From Pseudomonas sp. PH1b (lineage in GTDB: Bacteria; Pseudomonadota; Gammaproteobacteria; Pseudomonadales; Pseudomonadaceae): a stretch of 64,000 nt of DNA. This document shows, piece by piece, positions 61,430 to 64,000 of this stretch (position 1 is the first letter of the stretch; each line of letters begins with the position of its first letter). The notes beneath the pieces are model-generated. The model saw nothing but the letters and a program-made list of their open reading frames with translations. It did no database searches and was not told where the DNA came from. The stretch lies in contig NZ_AYMU01000012.1 of assembly GCF_000633395.1 (NCBI RefSeq), positions 124,001-188,000 of the forward strand, written 5' to 3'. Made by a program: the position numbers and the translations under genes.

Positions 61430-62542
61430 TCAACGCTCGAGCAGGATCCGCAGCATGCGGCGCAGCGGCTCGGCCGCGCCCCACAGCAGTTGGTCGCCCA
61501 CGGTGAAGGCGCCAAGGAACTGCGAGCCCATGTTGAGCTTGCGCAGACGGCCAACCGGCACGTTCAGGGTGCCGGTAACCTTGGTCGGGCTCAGCTCCTG
61601 CATGCTGATCTCGCGCTGGTTCGGCACCAGTTTGACCCAAGGGTTGTGCTGGCTGATCAGCCCTTCGATATCGGCGATCGGTACGTCCTTGTTGAGCTTG
61701 ATGGTCAGCGCCTGGCTGTGGCAGCGCATGGCGCCGATACGCACGCAGATGCCGTCCACCGGGATCGGGTTCTTGAAGCGACCGAGGATCTTGTTGGTCT
61801 CGGCCTGGGCCTTCCACTCTTCACGGCTCTGGCCGTTGGGCAGTTCCTTGTCGATCCACGGGATCAGGCTGCCGGCCAGCGGCACGCCGAAGTTCTCGGT
61901 CGGATAGGCATCGCTGCGCATGGCCTCGGCCACTTTGCGGTCGATGTCGAGGATGGCGCTGGCCGGGTTGGCCAGGTCATCGGCAACCGCAGCGTGGGTT
62001 GCGCCCATCTGCTTGATCAGCTCGCGCATGTTCTGCGCACCCGCGCCCGAGGCCGCCTGGTAGGTCATGGCGCTCATCCACTCCACCAGGCCGGCTTCGA
62101 ACAGGCCGCCCAGGCCCATCAGCATCAGGCTGACGGTGCAGTTGCCGCCGATGTAGTTCTTGGTCCCGGCATCCAGCTGCTGATCGATGACCTTGCGATT
62201 CACCGGGTCGAGGATGATCACCGCGTCATCCTGCATGCGCAGGCTGGAAGCGGCGTCGATCCAGTAGCCCTGCCAGCCGGCTTCGCGCAGCTTGGGGAAG
62301 ACTTCACTGGTGTAGTCGCCACCCTGGCAGGTCAGAATCACGTCGAGGGTTTTCAACTCTTCAATGCTGTAGGCATCCTTCAGCGGAGCAATGTCCTTGC
62401 CCACCGACGGCCCTTGGCCACCGACATTGGAAGTGCTGAAAAACACCGGTTCAATAAGATCGAAGTCCTGCTCTTCCAGCATCCGCTGCATGAGCACGGA
62501 ACCGACCATACCGCGCCAACCGATCAGACCTACACGTTTCAT
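61430..62542 (-). CDS. asd: Aspartate-semialdehyde dehydrogenase
   Basis: A 370-residue enzyme that reduces aspartyl phosphate to the semialdehyde for Lys, Met, Thr and diaminopimelate synthesis. NADP motif GWRGMVGSVLMQRM, catalytic Cys135 in GGNCTVSLM, and the substrate-binding region around RIGAMRCHSQALTIK are all in place. It lies 54 bases after leuB and ahead of its inactive-looking paralogue. ATG 62542 gives the normal MKRVGLIGWRG start. Confidence 0.98.
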   Translation of the reverse strand: MKRVGLIGWRGMVGSVLMQRMLEEQDFDLIEPVFFSTSNVGGQGPSVGKDIAPLKDAYSIEELKTLDVILTCQGGDYTSEVFPKLREAGWQGYWIDAASSLRMQDDAVIILDPVNRKVIDQQLDAGTKNYIGGNCTVSLMLMGLGGLFEAGLVEWMSAMTYQAASGAGAQNMRELIKQMGATHAAVADDLANPASAILDIDRKVAEAMRSDAYPTENFGVPLAGSLIPWIDKELPNGQSREEWKAQAETNKILGRFKNPIPVDGICVRIGAMRCHSQALTIKLNKDVPIADIEGLISQHNPWVKLVPNQREISMQELSPTKVTGTLNVPVGRLRKLNMGSQFLGAFTVGDQLLWGAAEPLRRMLRILLER

Positions 62543-62596
62543 CGCAACTACACCTATACAAAAGTGGGCCACTGTCTGTGCAGTGGGCCGCAAAGA

Positions 62597-63679
62597 TTAC
62601 AGATTCCGCAGCGCGGCGACTACTGCATCGCCCATTTCCTGCGTACCGACTTTGGTGCAACCTGCCGACCAGATGTCACCGGTGCGCAAGCCTTGATCCA
62701 GCACCCGGCTCACGGCCTGCTCGATGGCGTCCGCCGCCTCGTTCAGGTTGAAGCTGTAGCGCAGCATCATCGACACCGAGAGGATGGTCGCCAAGGGGTT
62801 GGCAATGCCCTGCCCGGCAATGTCCGGCGCCGAGCCGTGGCAAGGCTCGTACATGCCCTTGTTGTTGGCATCCAGGGAGGCCGAGGGCAGCATGCCGATG
62901 GAACCGGTGAGCATCGAGGCTTCGTCGGACAGGATGTCGCCGAACATATTGTCGGTCACCATCACGTCGAACTGCTTTGGGGCGCGGACCAGTTGCATGG
63001 CGGCGTTGTCGACGTACATATGGCTCAGTTCGACATCCGGGTAGTCCTTGGCCACCTCCTCGACCACTTCGCGCCACAGCTGGCTGGAGGCCAGGACATT
63101 GGCCTTGTCCACCGAGCAGAGCTTCTTGCCGCGCACCCGCGCCATGTCGAAGCCGACCCGGGCGATGCGACGGATCTCGCTCTCGCTGTATGGCAGGGTG
63201 TCGTAGGACTGGCGCTCGCCGTTTTCCAGCTCGCGGGTGCCGCGGGGCGCACCGAAGTAGATGCCGCCGGTCAGCTCGCGAACGATGAGGATGTCCAGGC
63301 CGGAGACAATTTCCGGCTTCAGGCTCGAGGCATCCGCCAGTTGCGGGTAGAGAATTGCCGGGCGCAGGTTGCCGAACAGGCCCAATTGCGCACGGATCTT
63401 CAACAGGCCGCGCTCAGGACGGATGTCACGTTCGATCTTGTCCCATTTCGGACCACCCACAGCCCCCAGCAGCACCGCGTCGGCGGCACGAGCGCGCTCC
63501 AGGGTCTCATCGGCCAGCGGCACGCCGTGCTTGTCGATGGCGGCGCCGCCGATCACGTCGTGGCTCAGCTCGAAGCCCAGGCGGTACTTGTCATTGGCCA
63601 GTTCCAGCACCTTGACCGCCTCGGCCATGATTTCCGGGCCGATACCGTCGCCAGGGAGAATCAGAATCTGTTTGCTCAT
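62597..63679 (-). CDS. leuB: 3-isopropylmalate dehydrogenase
   Basis: A 360-residue enzyme of leucine synthesis, oxidising and decarboxylating 3-isopropylmalate. It begins MSKQILILPGDGIGPEIMAE and has RPERGLLKIRAQLGLFGNLRP, the YSESEIRRIARVGFDMA stretch and the NAD-binding motif CHGSAPDIAGQGIANP near the C-terminus. Length is normal. It is next to asd in the conserved Pseudomonas order leuCD-methyltransferase-leuB-asd. Confidence 0.98.
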   Translation of the reverse strand: MSKQILILPGDGIGPEIMAEAVKVLELANDKYRLGFELSHDVIGGAAIDKHGVPLADETLERARAADAVLLGAVGGPKWDKIERDIRPERGLLKIRAQLGLFGNLRPAILYPQLADASSLKPEIVSGLDILIVRELTGGIYFGAPRGTRELENGERQSYDTLPYSESEIRRIARVGFDMARVRGKKLCSVDKANVLASSQLWREVVEEVAKDYPDVELSHMYVDNAAMQLVRAPKQFDVMVTDNMFGDILSDEASMLTGSIGMLPSASLDANNKGMYEPCHGSAPDIAGQGIANPLATILSVSMMLRYSFNLNEAADAIEQAVSRVLDQGLRTGDIWSAGCTKVGTQEMGDAVVAALRNL

Positions 63680-63730
63680 GGGTTCCTCATTTACTCTGTC
63701 GGCACGCCCGCAGGCGTACCCGGAAAAATT

Positions 63731-64000
63731 CTATCGTTCGGCCCACAGCACCAGTACATCTGTACTGAACGAACCATCGGCCTCGATCTCAAAATATTCG
63801 CGCACTTCATTGCCCATGGCCTGCTGCAGCTCGCGGATCGCCGCACGCATGACCTGGGGCGTACGCATGCGTTCGACCCAGGAGCTGTACTCCAGGCGCA
63901 GGCGCTGACGAGCGGTGCTGCGCGTGTGCAAACCGGCCTCACTGACCTGGCGCAACCACTCCCCTGCCGAATAATCGCGCACATGGCTGGTATCACGCAG
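63731..64000 (-). CDS. SAM-dependent methyltransferase, C-terminus (partial)
   Basis: The last 89 residues of a protein that enters from the right edge. The stretch LRDTSHVRDYSAGEWLRQVS, followed by a helical region (MRAAIRELQQAMGNEVREYF) and a final FSTDVLVLWAER strand, matches the C-terminus of class I (UbiE-like) methyltransferases, and a methyltransferase is the usual gene upstream of leuB in Pseudomonas. The SAM-binding part is outside the window, so the substrate cannot be judged. Confidence 0.75.
   Translation of the reverse strand: MRDTSHVRDYSAGEWLRQVSEAGLHTRSTARQRLRLEYSSWVERMRTPQVMRAAIRELQQAMGNEVREYFEIEADGSFSTDVLVLWAER

Overview
The window is chromosomal DNA of a fluorescent Pseudomonas, most likely a member of the P. 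protegens/P. fluorescens group. It is GC-rich, has Pseudomonas ribosome-binding sites, and carries two gene blocks in the order typical of the genus: thrS-infC-rpmI-rplT-pheS-pheT-ihfA-merR-tRNA-Pro, and metZ-purF-cvpA-dedD-folC-accD-trpF-truA-fimV-asd-leuB. It also has an RsmE-type CsrA protein. The species call is inference, because no 16S gene is present.

Region 1 (1-16.4 kb) is accessory. At the left edge is the start of a nonribosomal peptide synthetase, divergent from a LuxR-type regulator and a NodT-type outer-membrane efflux lipoprotein. This layout is common around Pseudomonas lipopeptide clusters. At 3794-13983 lies what looks like a compact phosphonate biosynthesis locus in two mirrored halves. 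The first half is an operon of an aminotransferase, a heme-oxygenase-like diiron (HDO) protein, a class II fumarase and a PEP mutase carrying the diagnostic EDK-x5-NS motif, with a divergent LysR gene. The second half is an operon of an MFS exporter, a paralogous HDO protein and another MFS exporter, with a divergent, paralogous LysR gene. Both divergent promoters share a direct-repeat element with identical 21-bp spacing. No phosphonopyruvate decarboxylase is visible, so transamination to phosphonoalanine is the likely step that pulls the mutase forward. This locus is the best candidate for an undescribed system. Small orphan genes fill 14-16 kb up to a tRNA-Pro whose 3' end faces the accessory region.

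Region 2 (16.4-26.3 kb) is the translation block from ihfA to thrS, followed by a cold-shock gene and small secreted proteins. Region 3 (26.3-33.5 kb) is a seven-gene ribose operon, rbsBACRKD plus an exported nucleoside hydrolase, with a perfect palindromic operator upstream. Region 4 (33.6-46.9 kb) is mixed. It holds a periplasmic asparaginase with an Anr-like box, a DUF1654-endonuclease I pair under a perfect SOS box, rsmE, a chitinase and LPMO pair without signal peptides, an RtcB-PrfH RNA/ribosome repair pair, a CatB-type acetyltransferase and a flavin oxidoreductase.

Region 5 (45.3-64 kb) begins with tRNAs (Val-GAC; then Val-TAC, Asp, Asp). It continues through the conserved housekeeping block from metZ to leuB and ends in the C-terminus of a methyltransferase at the right edge. 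Starts were chosen from ribosome-binding sites and family lengths. Functional calls are by recognised motifs, not database searches.
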